Shown one piece after another: positions 8,621 to 18,018 of a stretch of DNA of 64,000 nucleotides. The notes beneath the pieces are model-generated. The model was not told the DNA's origin. It saw nothing but the letters and a program-made list of their open reading frames with translations, and did not search any database. The DNA is from Mycobacterium saskatchewanense (GTDB lineage: Bacteria > Actinomycetota > Actinomycetes > Mycobacteriales > Mycobacteriaceae). The DNA lies in contig NZ_AP022573.1 of the NCBI RefSeq assembly GCF_010729105.1, positions 5,394,001 through 5,458,000 of the forward strand, read 5' to 3'. The stretch's first letter is position 1. Every line of letters begins with the position of its first letter. A program made the position numbers and the translations under genes.

Positions 8621-9658
8621 ATGTCCGAACTATGTGCACCGACGTTCGCCGACCTTGCTGCAAGACTTGGCTTTTCGTGTCGGACCGCGGGGGGCCTCGT
8701 CGAGTTCCGCAATCCTTTCGGACTGCAGAACTGGACTCTGCCCGTGCTGGAAGTCACAGTGATCGCCGGAGCGTTGCTGGCGCTGGTCTGCGCCATGGTG
8801 CGACTGCGTCGTCACCACGATCCGACAAATCTGGTGCTGTGGTTCGGGGCGATCACGTATCTGCTCATCATCGAACCGCCCCTGTACTTCCCAGCTGCCT
8901 TCGGGATCGGCAGCCGCGTCGACACGATGTTTGCCCACAACGTATTCACCGTCGACTTCCTGTGGGGCCGGCTGCCCCTCTACATCGTCGCCGTTTACCC
9001 GATGATGGCCACCGTGGCCTACGAGATCGTCCGTATGCTTGCGGTTTTCCGGCACTATGGCGCACTGATCGGCGCGGTCTGCGTCGGCGTTGTCCACCAT
9101 GCGTTCTACGAGGTCTTTGACCAGCTTGGGCCCCAACTGCGGTGGTGGGAATGGACTCTGGACAATCCGATGAACAAGCCGTTCTTCGGTTCGGTGCCCC
9201 TCCCCAGTGTCGTGGTGTTCGCCGCGCTGTGGCCGATGTCGCTGGCGTTTTTCGTCCAGCTTTTCGTCGGCCGTCAAGTCGAGGACGGCATAACGTTTTC
9301 CGGGTTACAGCTGCTGTGGCGCACCATCACTATCGGTGTCCTGGCGTCGATCGGCACCGCGGTGCTACCGCTACCCGCCACGATCGCGGGCGCGCTATCG
9401 CACAGCACGACCGTGGTCGGGATCATCTACAGCGCTGAACTGGCGGTGCTCGCCGTCATCGCCTGCGTGGTCCTGGTCAAACAATGGCGCCGGTCGCGCC
9501 GCGACGACCCGGAGGCTGTGCGCTATTCCAACCCCGCCATCCTCGGCTACGCCACCGCCTACCTCGCGGTCATGAGCATTCTGTGGGCGACGTCGCTACC
9601 GGCGTACTTCGGTGCCGTCAACGGGATCACGGCCAACGGCGATCCCACCGGCAGCTGA
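8621..9658 (+). pseudogene. Polytopic membrane protein, 3' end interrupted by IS copy 1
   Basis: ATG 8621 (MSELCAPTF), preceded by GTGAGGACCGCT, opens a 345-codon frame with about eight hydrophobic segments. I do not recognise the family; conserved-looking blocks are HNVFTVDFLWGRLPLYI and HHAFYEVFDQLGPQLRWWEW. The stop TGA (9656-9658) consists of the first three bases of the insertion element. Joining codon AGC at 9653-9655 to CTC at 11034 restores 46 further codons, including another hydrophobic helix (WYTVGCFIVAGLCIAAA), ending at TGA 11172-11174. The gene was therefore about 391 residues. It may still make a protein lacking the last helix. It belongs with the diiron gene upstream. Confidence 0.85.
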
Positions 9659-9706
9659 GCCGTCCCGGCGTTTCCGGAGACTCCCGATCTTGGGAGGATC
9701 TGGGTT

Positions 9707-10030
9707 ATGGGACGTGTCAGCAAGTACCCCGACGAGCTTCGTGAACGTGCGGTGCGCATGGTCGCTGAGGTGCGCCCGCAGTACCCGTCGCAGTGGGCGG
9801 CGATCACGGCGGTCACGGGCATGTTGGGGATCGGCACACCGGAGACGTTGCGGACCTGGATCCGCCGCTCGGAGGTCGATACCGGCCAGCGGCCGGGTGT
9901 GACCTCCGCGATGGCCGAGGAGAACAAGGCGCTGCGCAAGGAGATTGCCGAGCTGCGCCGGGCCAACGAGATCTTGAAAGCAGCGGCGATTTTCTTCGGG
10001 GCCGAGCTCGACCGGCCCGGGAGACGGTGA
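9707..10030 (+). CDS. IS3-family transposase OrfA (copy 1)
   Basis: A 107-residue OrfA with a helix-turn-helix (ERAVRMVAEVR ... ETLRTWIRRSEVD) and a C-terminal leucine-zipper-like stretch (EENKALRKEIAELRRANEIL). It overlaps orfB, which lies in the -1 frame, as usual for IS3 elements that make OrfAB by programmed frameshifting. Confidence 0.92.
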   Translation: MGRVSKYPDELRERAVRMVAEVRPQYPSQWAAITAVTGMLGIGTPETLRTWIRRSEVDTGQRPGVTSAMAEENKALRKEIAELRRANEILKAAAIFFGAELDRPGRR

Positions 10031-10991
10031 TCCGGTTCATCGCCGAACACAAGGACCACCAGGTGGCCGGCCCCAACGGCGGGGCCGGGCTGCGCTGGGG
10101 TGTCGAGCCCATGTGTGCGGTGCTGTCTGAGCATGGCGTGCCGATCAGCCCGTCGACCTACTACGAGTGGATCAACAAGACCCCGACACGACGGCAGATC
10201 CATGACGCCGAGCTGGTCGAGATCATCACCGCGGCGCGGGAAGACAAGAAAAGGGCAAGTTCGTCCAGACGCTGGGGTCACGCAAGTTGTGGATCTGGCT
10301 ACGCAGCCAGGGTCACGATGTCGCCCGGTGCACGGTGGAGCGGATCATGCGCGAGAACGGTTGGGAGGGCGCGCGGTACGGATCCAAGCACAAGACCACC
10401 ATCGCCGACGACACTCATCGGCGATACCCGGATCTGGTGGACCGCCGCTTTTATGCCGCGGCGCCAAATCGGTTGTGGGTGGCCGACTTTACGTATGTGT
10501 CGACCTGGATGGGATTCGTCTACGTCGCATTCGTCATCGACGCCTACAGCCGCCGGATCCTAGGCTGGCGGGCCGCCAGATCCATGACCACCGATCTGGT
10601 CCTCGACGCTATCGAGCATGCGTTCTTCACTCGCGCCCAGGACGGCACCACCAGTCTGCACGGGCTGATTGCGCACAGCGACGCGGGCAGTCAATACACC
10701 TCGGTGGCCTTCACCCAGCGGCTCATCGATGAGGGCGTGGATCCCTCCGTCGGCTCGGTTGGCGATGCGCTGGACAATGCGCTGGCCGAGACCACCGTCG
10801 GCTCGTTCAAGAACGAACTTATCCGCCGGCAAGGCCCGTGGCGCGACGTCAACCAGGTCGAGCTGGCGACCGCTGAATGGGTGGTCTGGTTCAACACCGA
10901 ACGCCCCCACGAGTACCTCGACGACTTCACTCCCGAGGCCGTCGAGACGCTCTACTACGATCACAAACGCACCCCACCAAAGGCAGGGTGA
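10027..10991 (+). pseudogene. IS3-family transposase OrfB (copy 1), frameshifted
   Basis: Codes an IS6110-type OrfB with an rve integrase core. The DDE residues are visible: D in WVADFTYVS, D in AHSDAGSQYTS, E in ETTVGSFKNEL. The frame is broken near 10249-10252 (AAAA): the 5' part (about 75 codons) and the part from VQTLGSRKLWIWL lie in different frames. One more A would restore the reading. The same break occurs in copy 2. Either both descend from one mutant, or this is a second frameshift site; the first is simpler. Confidence 0.85.
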
Positions 10992-11033
10992 TTCAACGAA
11001 TGCAGTCTCCGGACTCACCGGGACGGCTCAAGC

Positions 11034-11174
11034 CTCTGGTATACGGTCGGCTGCTTCATCGTTGCCGGCCTTTGTATCGCAGCCGCCGGAACCGCCGTCA
11101 TACCCCGATCGCGCCCCCCTGGAGCGTTGTCGTCTCTGCGGTCACGGGCCCCGTCAGTTCCCGTGAAGCCTTGA
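11034..11174 (+). pseudogene. Detached 3' end of the interrupted membrane-protein gene
   Basis: After removing the IS and one AGC duplicate, codons from 11034 continue the frame of the gene that starts at 8621. They encode a hydrophobic helix and a basic tail ending SVPVKP-stop at 11174. There is no start codon of its own. Confidence 0.8.
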
Positions 11175-11380
11175 TAGATGGTGGAGTCGATGCGGACGAA
11201 CCGCATTTGAAGGTGGAGCGTGACGGCGACGTCGTCGTGCTCACAATGAACAACCCGCGGCGCAAGGACGCGCTGACGCCGGCGATGATCACTTTGATGG
11301 CGCAGGCCTGGGACGAGATCGACGCGGACGATGGCATCCGCGTCCCCATCCTCTACGGTGCCCGACGCCCGCGACAATAG
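11171..11380 (+). pseudogene. N-terminal fragment of an enoyl-CoA hydratase (crotonase)
   Basis: About 65 codons read as a crotonase N-terminus: VERDGDVVVLTMNNPRRKDALTPAMI and AWDEIDADDGIRVPILYGA. The frame ends at 11380, exactly where the oxyanion/active-site half should begin. TTG 11171 overlaps the end of the previous gene. Nothing recognisable of the remaining ~190 residues follows. It is a decayed remnant, not a functional enzyme. Confidence 0.7.
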
Positions 11381-11583
11381 ATATCGCGTGGCCGGGGAGT
11401 CAGGTCTTCGCCGTCCAAGTTGCCAACGGCGTGCGGCGCGCTGAGCATTGTTCGAAAGACGCACCGGCCAGGTGCCGACGTTGTCGCCTGTGCCATCGAC
11501 GGATGCTCGCCATCGCGACATACTTCGGGCATGCGAAGCGCGCCTCTTCCGAGAAGATTTTCCCGACTTAGGACGGACATGCC

Positions 11584-12237
11584 ATGAGCTCAGCCGAATA
11601 CGGCGCGGTCGGGGTGCAAAATCGGACCCGCACCCTTTTCGGTCAGGTCATGTGGTCGGTGGCCGCCGCCGCCGGCCTGTTCGCCCTCGGTGCGTATCTT
11701 GGCCGCAACCTCGGCAACGGCTTGGCATTTGTGTTCTTCATCCTGGCGTTCGTCTGCTTGATCGGCATGCGGTTCGCCAGCCGCAGCTCCGCGGGTTTGA
11801 GCATGGCACTGCTGTTGTCGGTGGGCCTGCTGATGGGGCTGGGGATGTCTCCGACGCTGGTCTACTACGCCGAGGCCGACCCGCAGGCGCTGTGGGAGGC
11901 GGGTGGTGCGACGGCCCTGTTCGTCGCCGGCTGCGGCGCCTTCGGTTACGCCACCCGCACCGACCTGTCCGGCATCGCGCGTATCGGCTTCTGGGCGCTG
12001 CTTGCGCTCATCGGATTCGGGGTCGTGTTGATCTTCGTCCACATTCCCGGCGGCGCGGTCATCTATTCGATCCTCGGCCTGGTCGTCTTCGCAGGTCTGA
12101 CGATGGTTGACTTCCAGCGCCTCCGGCGATCGACGGATATGGACTCGGCGCCGCTGATCGCCGCATCGATCTTCCTGGATGCGCTCAACGTGTTCTCGTT
12201 CTTCCTGCAGCTGTTTGGAGGCCGCGGCCGGGACTGA
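11584..12237 (+). CDS. Bax inhibitor-1 (BI-1/YccA) family membrane protein
   Basis: A 217-residue protein with seven hydrophobic segments and the family's C-terminal block (GLTMVDFQRLRR ... IAASIFLDALNVFSFFLQLF). BI-1 homologues are pH-sensitive calcium-leak-type or FtsH-interacting membrane proteins; the bacterial role here is unknown. ATG 11584 lies just after TAGGACGGACATGCC, a weak Shine-Dalgarno. Confidence 0.88.
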   Translation: MSSAEYGAVGVQNRTRTLFGQVMWSVAAAAGLFALGAYLGRNLGNGLAFVFFILAFVCLIGMRFASRSSAGLSMALLLSVGLLMGLGMSPTLVYYAEADPQALWEAGGATALFVAGCGAFGYATRTDLSGIARIGFWALLALIGFGVVLIFVHIPGGAVIYSILGLVVFAGLTMVDFQRLRRSTDMDSAPLIAASIFLDALNVFSFFLQLFGGRGRD

Positions 12238-12344
12238 GAACCGCCCGCCCACCACATCAGCGAGTCGAGGCGCCGCCGTCGGCCGCCGCGGCTCTCGACG
12301 ATCTCCCCTCACGTCTGGAAAGGCGGCCGGCGAAACGAGTCAGA

Positions 12345-12824
12345 ATGAACCCTATGGACGCCCAAAAGCCGAAGATGACAACCCCACGCCTCCACACCGA
12401 TCGGCACACCCCCCAACTCATTCCCCACCGGTTGTTGCGCGATAGTCAAGTCCACCATCCTGCCGTGGTGGAGGAGGCCAAGAGACGAAGCGAGAGACTT
12501 CACCTGCGGCTGGCCGACCGCATTACCGCGTTCGCGGGCTCGATGAGCTTCGTCTGGATTCACGCGGTCCTTTTCGCCGTGTGGATAGCGGCATTGGAAA
12601 AGTACTCGTGGCCGATACTTGCTTTGGTGGTTTCGCTCGAAGCGATCTTCCTGTCGACGTTCGTGATGATCGGCCAGAACCGCCAAGCCGCCTTCCAACA
12701 GGCTCAGGCCGACCACGACTTTGAGGCTCAGGAATTGGAGCTCAAAACCAACACGGACTTGACCCGCCAAATCCAGGTTCTCACCGAGGAATTGCATCGA
12801 CACTTCATCGGCGGGGCCACCTAA
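12345..12824 (+). CDS. DUF1003 membrane protein
   Basis: 159 residues. The DUF1003 core ADRITAFAGSMSFVWIHAVLF followed by VSLEAIFLSTFVMIGQNRQA includes two TM helices, then a C-terminal coiled-coil-like tail (DFEAQELELKTNTDLTRQIQVL). Function unknown. The start may be ATG 12345 or ATG 12354 (MDAQKP). It stands alone, 107 bases after the BI-1 gene. Confidence 0.88.
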   Translation: MNPMDAQKPKMTTPRLHTDRHTPQLIPHRLLRDSQVHHPAVVEEAKRRSERLHLRLADRITAFAGSMSFVWIHAVLFAVWIAALEKYSWPILALVVSLEAIFLSTFVMIGQNRQAAFQQAQADHDFEAQELELKTNTDLTRQIQVLTEELHRHFIGGAT

Positions 12825-12937
12825 TGGCATCGATGCCGCCGCTGGGTGGGGGCCTAATCACATCCACCTGACGCTGACGCCATTGCCGGCTCGAGGTCAC
12901 GTGTTCGGTTCATCGACTTCAACTCAGCGTCCGACGG

Positions 12938-13681
12938 TCAACTCGACTTCTTCCGGATCATTCTGGGCGATGAATGGCGAGATGGATGTCTGCCAGCTGA
13001 TTCCTTCAAAAGGGCACGGCGGTCGCTATGGAAAAACGTGTACCCGGCGGTTAGAGCGCACACGATGGTGGCGATCGCCAACATCTGAGATCCGTTTGCA
13101 ACCAAGCTAATAGACCCACCGATAGCTGCGCCGACGATGAAGCTTATATAAAGCAGAAGATATCCCAGCCACGCGGCCGCCGAGCCGCCACTGATATGAC
13201 GTTCAATGCCCTGGCCCATCTTCACGAGGGTGCCGGTCACGTAGCTCAGCGGGGTTGACACCTCGCCGTCCTTGACAAATGAAGTGTTGAGGGCGCCAAC
13301 TCCGAACGCAACAAAGAGAATTGGCGCGAAGGAGAGGTCACCCATTGCTGACCACCCGTGTGTGGCGATGCAGACGGCGGTGGCGGCGCCCAAGGACAAG
13401 GCGGTGAGGACCGTCGGGCCATGGGGATGCCCAACCCAGAGATGGCGTCTGCACAATGACGCAACCACCACGCCGCCGACGAAGGCCGCCAACAGCAGCA
13501 CCGCCGATATGGCGCGCCAGGGTTGATCACGAAAGTAGGCCAACGCCGCCCGTTCGGTGTTACCGGTCATAAAGGTCACGAAGTACCCGGCGGAGTGAGT
13601 GAACGCCACGGCACCGATTAGCCCGGCCAGGGCGGCCAGAATCCAGGACAACCTTGTCTCGCTGTCGAATCCCTCGCGCAT
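12938..13681 (-). CDS. DUF1275 (YoaK-like) membrane protein
   Basis: About 247 residues with six TM helices. The family N-terminus is SWILAALAGLIGAVAFTHSAGYFVTFMTGNTERA and the middle motif is GALNTSFVKDGEVSTPLSYVTGTLVKMGQGI. ATG 13681 (MREGFDSE) is chosen because the family begins there; the open frame upstream to 13990 is low-complexity and unlikely to be translated. Function is unknown; members are annotated as possible transporters. Confidence 0.85.
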   Translation of the reverse strand: MREGFDSETRLSWILAALAGLIGAVAFTHSAGYFVTFMTGNTERAALAYFRDQPWRAISAVLLLAAFVGGVVVASLCRRHLWVGHPHGPTVLTALSLGAATAVCIATHGWSAMGDLSFAPILFVAFGVGALNTSFVKDGEVSTPLSYVTGTLVKMGQGIERHISGGSAAAWLGYLLLYISFIVGAAIGGSISLVANGSQMLAIATIVCALTAGYTFFHSDRRALLKESAGRHPSRHSSPRMIRKKSS

Positions 13682-14032
13682 ACGGGTGATCCTTACGAAT
13701 GACCAGGGGTCACCCACGACCCGAGCCTGGTGGGGCGCATTGAGTTGTTCATCAACTCGGCCTTTCGGTTCGTCGGCTGGTTCCTGAGCGGGGCATGTCG
13801 TCGCGCCGCGCGTTGGTCCACGACGCTGCTCTCGTTTTAGCCTCGGCGGTAAAGCTTTTGGCGTTTGCGCTGATCGACCGCGGCCATAGCGCCCTGGGGA
13901 ACCGGTCATTGTGAGGGCATCAGCGCGCAGGGAGGTTTGGTTATCTGCGCGGCTGGCTTTGAGTCGCGCGCGGCGTTTCCATGGAGTCAACCTGGCACCC
14001 GACGGGCGAATCGAGGCCCAGGCCTGCGGTGG
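13682..14032. other. Intergenic region, no gene seen
   Basis: About 350 bases between DUF1275 and the metallothionein gene. It should hold the DUF1275 promoter. I see no RNA gene or convincing repeat. Confidence 0.5.
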
Positions 14033-14149
14033 TCAGTCGTTGCATCTGCAATCGGGGCGACCGCAGGTGCAGCCGGCTGCCTGAGCGCAGGCGGAGTCGC
14101 CGCATGTGCAACGGGTGGATTTGCGGTTGCAGATCTGTGTCTTGTCCAT
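14033..14149 (-). CDS. Small Cys-rich metallothionein-like protein (38 aa)
   Basis: ATG 14149 (MDKTQICNRK) gives 38 residues with eight Cys (positions 7, 14, 16, 21, 27, 29, 34, 36), three of them in CxC pairs, and almost no hydrophobic residues. This is a metallothionein composition suited to binding Cu(I) clusters. It is not an obvious relative of M. tuberculosis MymT (53 aa), whose spacing differs. A RicR-type box lies 12 bases upstream (14161-14175) and a RicR-like repressor gene next door, so copper induction is likely. The frame can be extended to 14251, but that would run through the operator. Confidence 0.8.
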   Translation of the reverse strand: MDKTQICNRKSTRCTCGDSACAQAAGCTCGRPDCRCND

Positions 14150-14160
14150 GGTCAATACAA

Positions 14161-14175
14161 TACCCCGGTAGGGTA
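14161..14175. promoter_or_regulatory. RicR-type operator (TACCC-N5-GGGTA), metallothionein promoter
   Basis: TACCCCGGTAGGGTA is a perfect TACCC-N5-GGGTA palindrome, the motif I recall for the mycobacterial copper repressor RicR. It is 12 bases upstream of the metallothionein ATG. Confidence 0.8.
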
Positions 14176-14237
14176 TCTGCGTCAATTCAGGCATCCGGGG
14201 CTGATTGGCCTTGAGGGGTCGCCCGCGCCCTGTCAGA

Positions 14238-14528
14238 TCAGGAGCGAACAAGTCGTGCGATAGCGGCCGAGGCTTCGGCCAGCTTCACGTCCGCCTCGGT
14301 TCCTCCGCCGGCAATTGCCTGGCTTACGCAGTGGTCCAGGTGGTCGTCGAGCAGGTTCAACGCCACGGAGCGCAAAGAACTGCTGGCTGCACTGATTTGG
14401 GTGAGGATGTCGATGCAGTACTTGTCGTCGTCGATCATCTTCGCGATGCCGCGAATCTGACCCTCGATTCGGCGCAGTCGCTTGGCGTAGCTTTCCTTGT
14501 GCGCGCCATATCCATATGTGTCTCCCAC
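14238..14528 (-). CDS. ricR: CsoR/RicR-type copper-sensing repressor
   Basis: A DUF156 metal-sensing repressor, all-helical and tetrameric, released from DNA by Cu(I). Starting at GTG 14528 (Shine-Dalgarno TTGGGGAG five bases before), the protein has 96 residues. The Cu ligands fall at C38 (DKYCID), H63 and C67 (DDHLDHCV), the same register as M. tuberculosis RicR as I recall it. Surrounding sequence (YAKRLRRIEGQIRGIAKMI, KLAEASAAIARLVRS) is also RicR-like rather than CsoR-like. Longer starts at 14543 or 14552 exist. It probably controls the three boxes listed here. Whether it is the sole RicR of this genome or a paralogue cannot be told from the window. Confidence 0.88.
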   Translation of the reverse strand: MGDTYGYGAHKESYAKRLRRIEGQIRGIAKMIDDDKYCIDILTQISAASSSLRSVALNLLDDHLDHCVSQAIAGGGTEADVKLAEASAAIARLVRS

Positions 14529-14622
14529 GTGACTCCCCAACATGCCCGTCATCGGGTGGTTCTCGACTTTGAAGCGCGGTCATGGGTATGGTTGGCCACC
14601 AATGTCGCCTCGTCAGCCACTG

Positions 14623-14637
14623 TACCCCGCAGGGGCA
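14623..14637. promoter_or_regulatory. Imperfect RicR-type box upstream of the repressor gene
   Basis: TACCCCGCAGGGGCA differs from TACCC-N5-GGGTA at one base. It lies 95 bases upstream of GTG 14528 and would allow autoregulation. Confidence 0.5.
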
Positions 14638-14772
14638 CATGACATATGCTCTTTTGCGAGCGTGGCAGCTCGTGCCGAACGTACGTTCGGTGGCGGTCGC
14701 CGACACGAGCCAAGGATGCGGGGTGCAACGCTATCTCTTGCCGACACGGAGCATGTGACGTCTTCCTCGCCG

Positions 14773-17328
14773 TTAGCCGGCAACTGATTCGGCATGGGCG
14801 GCAACGGTTTCTACCTGGGGTTCGATCGTCGACGGTTCGGCCGGAGGCAGCGCCTCAATGTGGTAGTGGCGCAGGCGGTTGGCATTGCCGACCACGGACA
14901 GTGAGGACAGGGCCATGGCGGCGGCGGCGATCATCGGTGAAAGCCGCAGCCCCAGAAGCGGATACAGAACTCCTGCGGCGAGCGGGATGCCGATGGCGTT
15001 GTAGATCAGTGCGAAGAACAGGTTCTGTCGGATGTTGCGCATAGTGGCGCGGGAGAGCCGGATTGCAGTGACCACGCCGGCCAGTGACCCCGAAATCAGG
15101 GTGATGTCGGCGGCTTCGATGGCCACGTCGGTGCCTGTCCCGATGGCCAGTCCCACATCAGCTTGGGCCAGGGCGGGTGCATCGTTGATGCCGTCACCAA
15201 CCATGCCGGCCCTGCGGCCCTCGGCCTGCAGACGGCGGATCTCGCTGGCTTTGTGTTCGGGTAGGACTTCTGCCAGCACCCGCTCGACCCCGACCTGGCG
15301 GGCGATCGCGGCGGCGGTGCGGGCGTTGTCCCCGGTGATCATCACGACCTGCAGACCCAGCTTGCGCAAGGCGGCGATCGCTGCGATGGAATCGTCCTTG
15401 ACGGTATCGGCGACGGCGAGCACCCCGGCCGGCTGGCCGTCGACGGCGGCCAGCAGAGGGGTCTTCCCTTCTGCCGCGAGATCGGCGCTGATGTGGTCGA
15501 GTTCGGCTGAGGCGATGCCATTTTCGGCTAATAATGTCGCGGTGCCGACGAGCAGGGTATGGCCTGCGACCGTGGCACGCACCCCCTTGCCGGTAATGGA
15601 GTCGAAGGCCGTCGTGGCGGGAACGATGATGCCGCGATCACGAGCTCCCGCGAGCACGGCACCGGCGACCGGGTGTTCGCTGTCGGCTTCGGCAGCTGCA
15701 ACCAACGTGAGCAGTTCGCTCTCCGGCAGTGTCCCCGTGACGCGGACGTCGGTGAGGGCGGGTTTGCCGGCTGTGATGGTGCCGGTCTTGTCCAGCACCA
15801 CGGTGTCGAGTTTGTGCGCGGTCTCCAGGGCTTCTGCCGAGCGGATGAGTATGCCCGCGCGGGCACCCTTGCCGGTACCGACCATGATCGACAGCGGGGT
15901 GGCCAGCCCGAGTGCGCAGGGGCAAGCGATGATCAGCACCGCCACGGCCGATACCAGCGCCTGCGTCAACGTGGGTGTGGGTCCGGCGACAAACCAGACC
16001 GCGAAAGTGGCGATGGCGATGGCGATTACGACCGGTACAAAATAAGCGGAGATCGCGTCGGCCAGGCGCTGGATCGGGGCTCGCGATGCCTGCGCCTGCT
16101 GGACCATGCGGACGATTTGGGCGAGCATGGTGTCGGAACCGACTTTCGTCGCGCGTACCCGCAGCGCCCCGGTGGTGTTAATGGTTGCGCCGATGACGGT
16201 GTCGCCGATTTGTTTGGTGACCGGCATCGATTCGCCGGTCACCATGGACTCGTCGACGGCGGACTGTCCGGACAGGACGGTGGCGTCGACCGGGATTTTC
16301 TCGCCCGGCCGGATCACGATCTCGTCGCCCACGATCACCTCATCGACCGGGAGCTCGGTTTCGGCGCCGTCACGCACGACACGGGCGGTGCGAGCCTGCA
16401 AGCCGAGCAGGGCACGGATGGCCTCACCCGTGCCCGCCTTGGCGCGGGCTTCCAAGAGCCGGCCCAGCATGATCAGCGTCAGGATCACGCCGACGGCCTC
16501 GAAATACACGTCGCGCGCTTCGGCCGGCAAGGCGCTGGAGGCGACCATAACCAGCAGGCTGTAACCGTAGGCTGCGAGGGTGCCCAAGGTGACGAGGGTG
16601 TTCATGTCGGCGCTGCGATGTGCCAATGCCAGCCAGCCGGTGCGATGGATCGGCCAGCCCACGTAAAACATCACCGGGGTGATCAATGCCAGCTGCACCC
16701 ACTGGTTGAGCAATACGGCAGGCACCCACTGGGAGCCCAACGGCTGAGCCATCACCGCATACAGCACCGGTGCGGTGAGCACCGCCCCGATCACCACCCG
16801 GCGAGTCAGGCCGGCGACCTCGGCATGCCGTTCTTCGGCCTGGGAGGCTTCAACGTCCGCGGCCGTCGGCCGCCGCCCGGCGCCGCTCGCTGGCGCGTAA
16901 CCCGCGGCGGCGTCGGGCTGTTCAGGTTCGGGGGATCCGCTGGCGTGGCCGTTGGGGGTGACGACGAGTGTGCCGTGGATCATGTTCATGCCGCAGGCAA
17001 ATCCGAACGAACCCGCTTGTTGCGGAGTAAAAGTGACGGCGGTGCGTTGGTGCGCGGGCAGCGCCGCCGACAAATGAAGATCGGGGAAAACCACCCGGGA
17101 GCTGCAATCCCCGGTTTCCTGCCGGTCGAATTCGATCTCCACTGGAATGCCCTGGCGCACTTCGACGACGCTGGGGCTGTAACCACCCCGGACCGTTACT
17201 TGGATTCGTTGTACCCCGTCGCTGACCGCAGCCGTGTGGGCGCGGCGGGGGGCAAAGAAGTACCACGCCAACCCGGCGATCGCCAAGGCCGCGCCTACCA
17301 GGACGGCAATGTCAACGCTGGACACCAT
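14773..17328 (-). CDS. Copper-exporting P1B-type ATPase with N-terminal cupredoxin-like domain
   Basis: 851 residues. After a TM segment (about 5-25), residues ~38-124 form a cupredoxin-like domain with H85, C75, C112, M114, M116 and H118 as possible copper ligands ([10 protein letters not shown]). The P-type ATPase core follows: TGES 364-367, the CPC ion-binding helix 469-471, phosphorylated D513 in DKTGT, an SEHP motif, GDGINDAP near the hinge, and a C-terminal helix with [16 protein letters not shown], as in Cu+-ATPases. The usual N-terminal HMA domain is replaced by the cupredoxin fold, unlike classical CtpA/B/V. The gene is last in a minus-strand operon behind the SHOCT protein and a small ORF. 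Role: Cu(I) efflux across the inner membrane. Confidence 0.92.
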   Translation of the reverse strand: MVSSVDIAVLVGAALAIAGLAWYFFAPRRAHTAAVSDGVQRIQVTVRGGYSPSVVEVRQGIPVEIEFDRQETGDCSSRVVFPDLHLSAALPAHQRTAVTFTPQQAGSFGFACGMNMIHGTLVVTPNGHASGSPEPEQPDAAAGYAPASGAGRRPTAADVEASQAEERHAEVAGLTRRVVIGAVLTAPVLYAVMAQPLGSQWVPAVLLNQWVQLALITPVMFYVGWPIHRTGWLALAHRSADMNTLVTLGTLAAYGYSLLVMVASSALPAEARDVYFEAVGVILTLIMLGRLLEARAKAGTGEAIRALLGLQARTARVVRDGAETELPVDEVIVGDEIVIRPGEKIPVDATVLSGQSAVDESMVTGESMPVTKQIGDTVIGATINTTGALRVRATKVGSDTMLAQIVRMVQQAQASRAPIQRLADAISAYFVPVVIAIAIATFAVWFVAGPTPTLTQALVSAVAVLIIACPCALGLATPLSIMVGTGKGARAGILIRSAEALETAHKLDTVVLDKTGTITAGKPALTDVRVTGTLPESELLTLVAAAEADSEHPVAGAVLAGARDRGIIVPATTAFDSITGKGVRATVAGHTLLVGTATLLAENGIASAELDHISADLAAEGKTPLLAAVDGQPAGVLAVADTVKDDSIAAIAALRKLGLQVVMITGDNARTAAAIARQVGVERVLAEVLPEHKASEIRRLQAEGRRAGMVGDGINDAPALAQADVGLAIGTGTDVAIEAADITLISGSLAGVVTAIRLSRATMRNIRQNLFFALIYNAIGIPLAAGVLYPLLGLRLSPMIAAAAMALSSLSVVGNANRLRHYHIEALPPAEPSTIEPQVETVAAHAESVAG

Positions 17329-17413
17329 GAACTCCTCGTTAGCTGAGACTAGCGTTTAATCAGGCTTTCTCACATCAATCCGTCCGCCGCCGGATCCATC
17401 GTGCAGCCGCCCA

Positions 17414-17641
17414 TCATCCGGGCACGGCCTGCTGCACGAACCCGGTGACTTCAGGCGCGCGTGCGCGGATGACGTCGGTGAGGGCGGGATCATCGGCGGT
17501 CACACCCGTTGGGGTAAAGGTGAGGTGGCGCCGGGAGCTGTTGGCCTGACGCAACAGCGTCTGCACGCTCTGCAGACTTATAGCGCCTGCACCCAACGTG
17601 TCGACCGTGGCCAACGCTGCCCGCCGCGTCAAGCTGCCCAT
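17414..17641 (-). CDS. Small hypothetical protein between SHOCT and ATPase genes
   Basis: A 75-residue frame starting five bases after the SHOCT stop and ending 85 bases before the ATPase start. The N-terminus MGSLTRRAALATVDTLGAGA has a twin-Arg-like, weakly hydrophobic character; the rest is unremarkable (LTFTPTGVTADDPALTDVIRARAPEVTGF). No family recognised. Tight spacing in a copper operon supports it being real, but there is no strong ribosome-binding site. Confidence 0.5.
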   Translation of the reverse strand: MGSLTRRAALATVDTLGAGAISLQSVQTLLRQANSSRRHLTFTPTGVTADDPALTDVIRARAPEVTGFVQQAVPG

Positions 17642-17646
17642 CGTGG

Positions 17647-17901
17647 TTATCGGCGTTTCTGCAGCAGCGCAACCCGCTGCCGGTATTCGTCTTCATCAAT
17701 CTCGCCTTGAGCGAACCGTTCGGAGAGCACGTCCTCAGGGCGCGGCAGATCGTAACGAGGCGAGCCGCCGCTCGCGCGGCCCGAGTCGAGTAAGTAGCGG
17801 ATGGCAAAGACAACGGCGGTGACCACTGCCACCCAGAACAACACCATCCCAACGCCCATCCAAACCCAGCCGTTTCCCCACATCCATCCGCCGTACATCA
17901 T
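17647..17901 (-). CDS. SHOCT-domain small membrane protein
   Basis: 84 residues: a Met/Trp-rich N-terminus (MMYGGWMWGNGWVWMG), one TM helix, then a C-terminal SHOCT motif (PEDVLSERFAQGEIDEDEYRQRVALL). SHOCT proteins of this shape are frequent in actinobacterial copper loci; the Met-rich start may bind Cu(I). ATG 17901 is chosen for its spacing (nine bases) from GGAGG; 17898 and 17910 are alternatives. It heads the operon containing the Cu-ATPase and diverges from the Met-rich gene at 18055, sharing the box at 18019-18033. Confidence 0.8.
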   Translation of the reverse strand: MMYGGWMWGNGWVWMGVGMVLFWVAVVTAVVFAIRYLLDSGRASGGSPRYDLPRPEDVLSERFAQGEIDEDEYRQRVALLQKRR

Positions 17902-18018
17902 CGCCCGCATCCTCCGATACGTATTTTCTTGCAACACCAGGCAATTCAGCGTGCCATTGCGGCCACCTTCAGTAAGCTCACCAGATACGGTGGTGCCCTT
18001 TCTAGGGCCAATAGTCCC

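Larger units (their letters stand above)
9656..11030 (+). mobile_element. IS6110-like IS3-family element, copy 1 (1375 bp)
   Basis: The ends are imperfect inverted repeats of about 27 bp (24 matches) starting TGAGCCGTCCCGG. The element is flanked by a 3-bp target duplication AGC (9653-9655 and 11031-11033). Length, orfA/orfB layout, 3-bp duplication and terminal sequence resemble IS6110. It is nearly identical to 18508-19881. It inserted into the membrane-protein gene that starts at 8621. Confidence 0.95.

Noticed and set aside
15559..17346. 595-codon plus-strand frame
   Set aside because: Antisense shadow of the Cu-ATPase; the translation is low-complexity and matches nothing.
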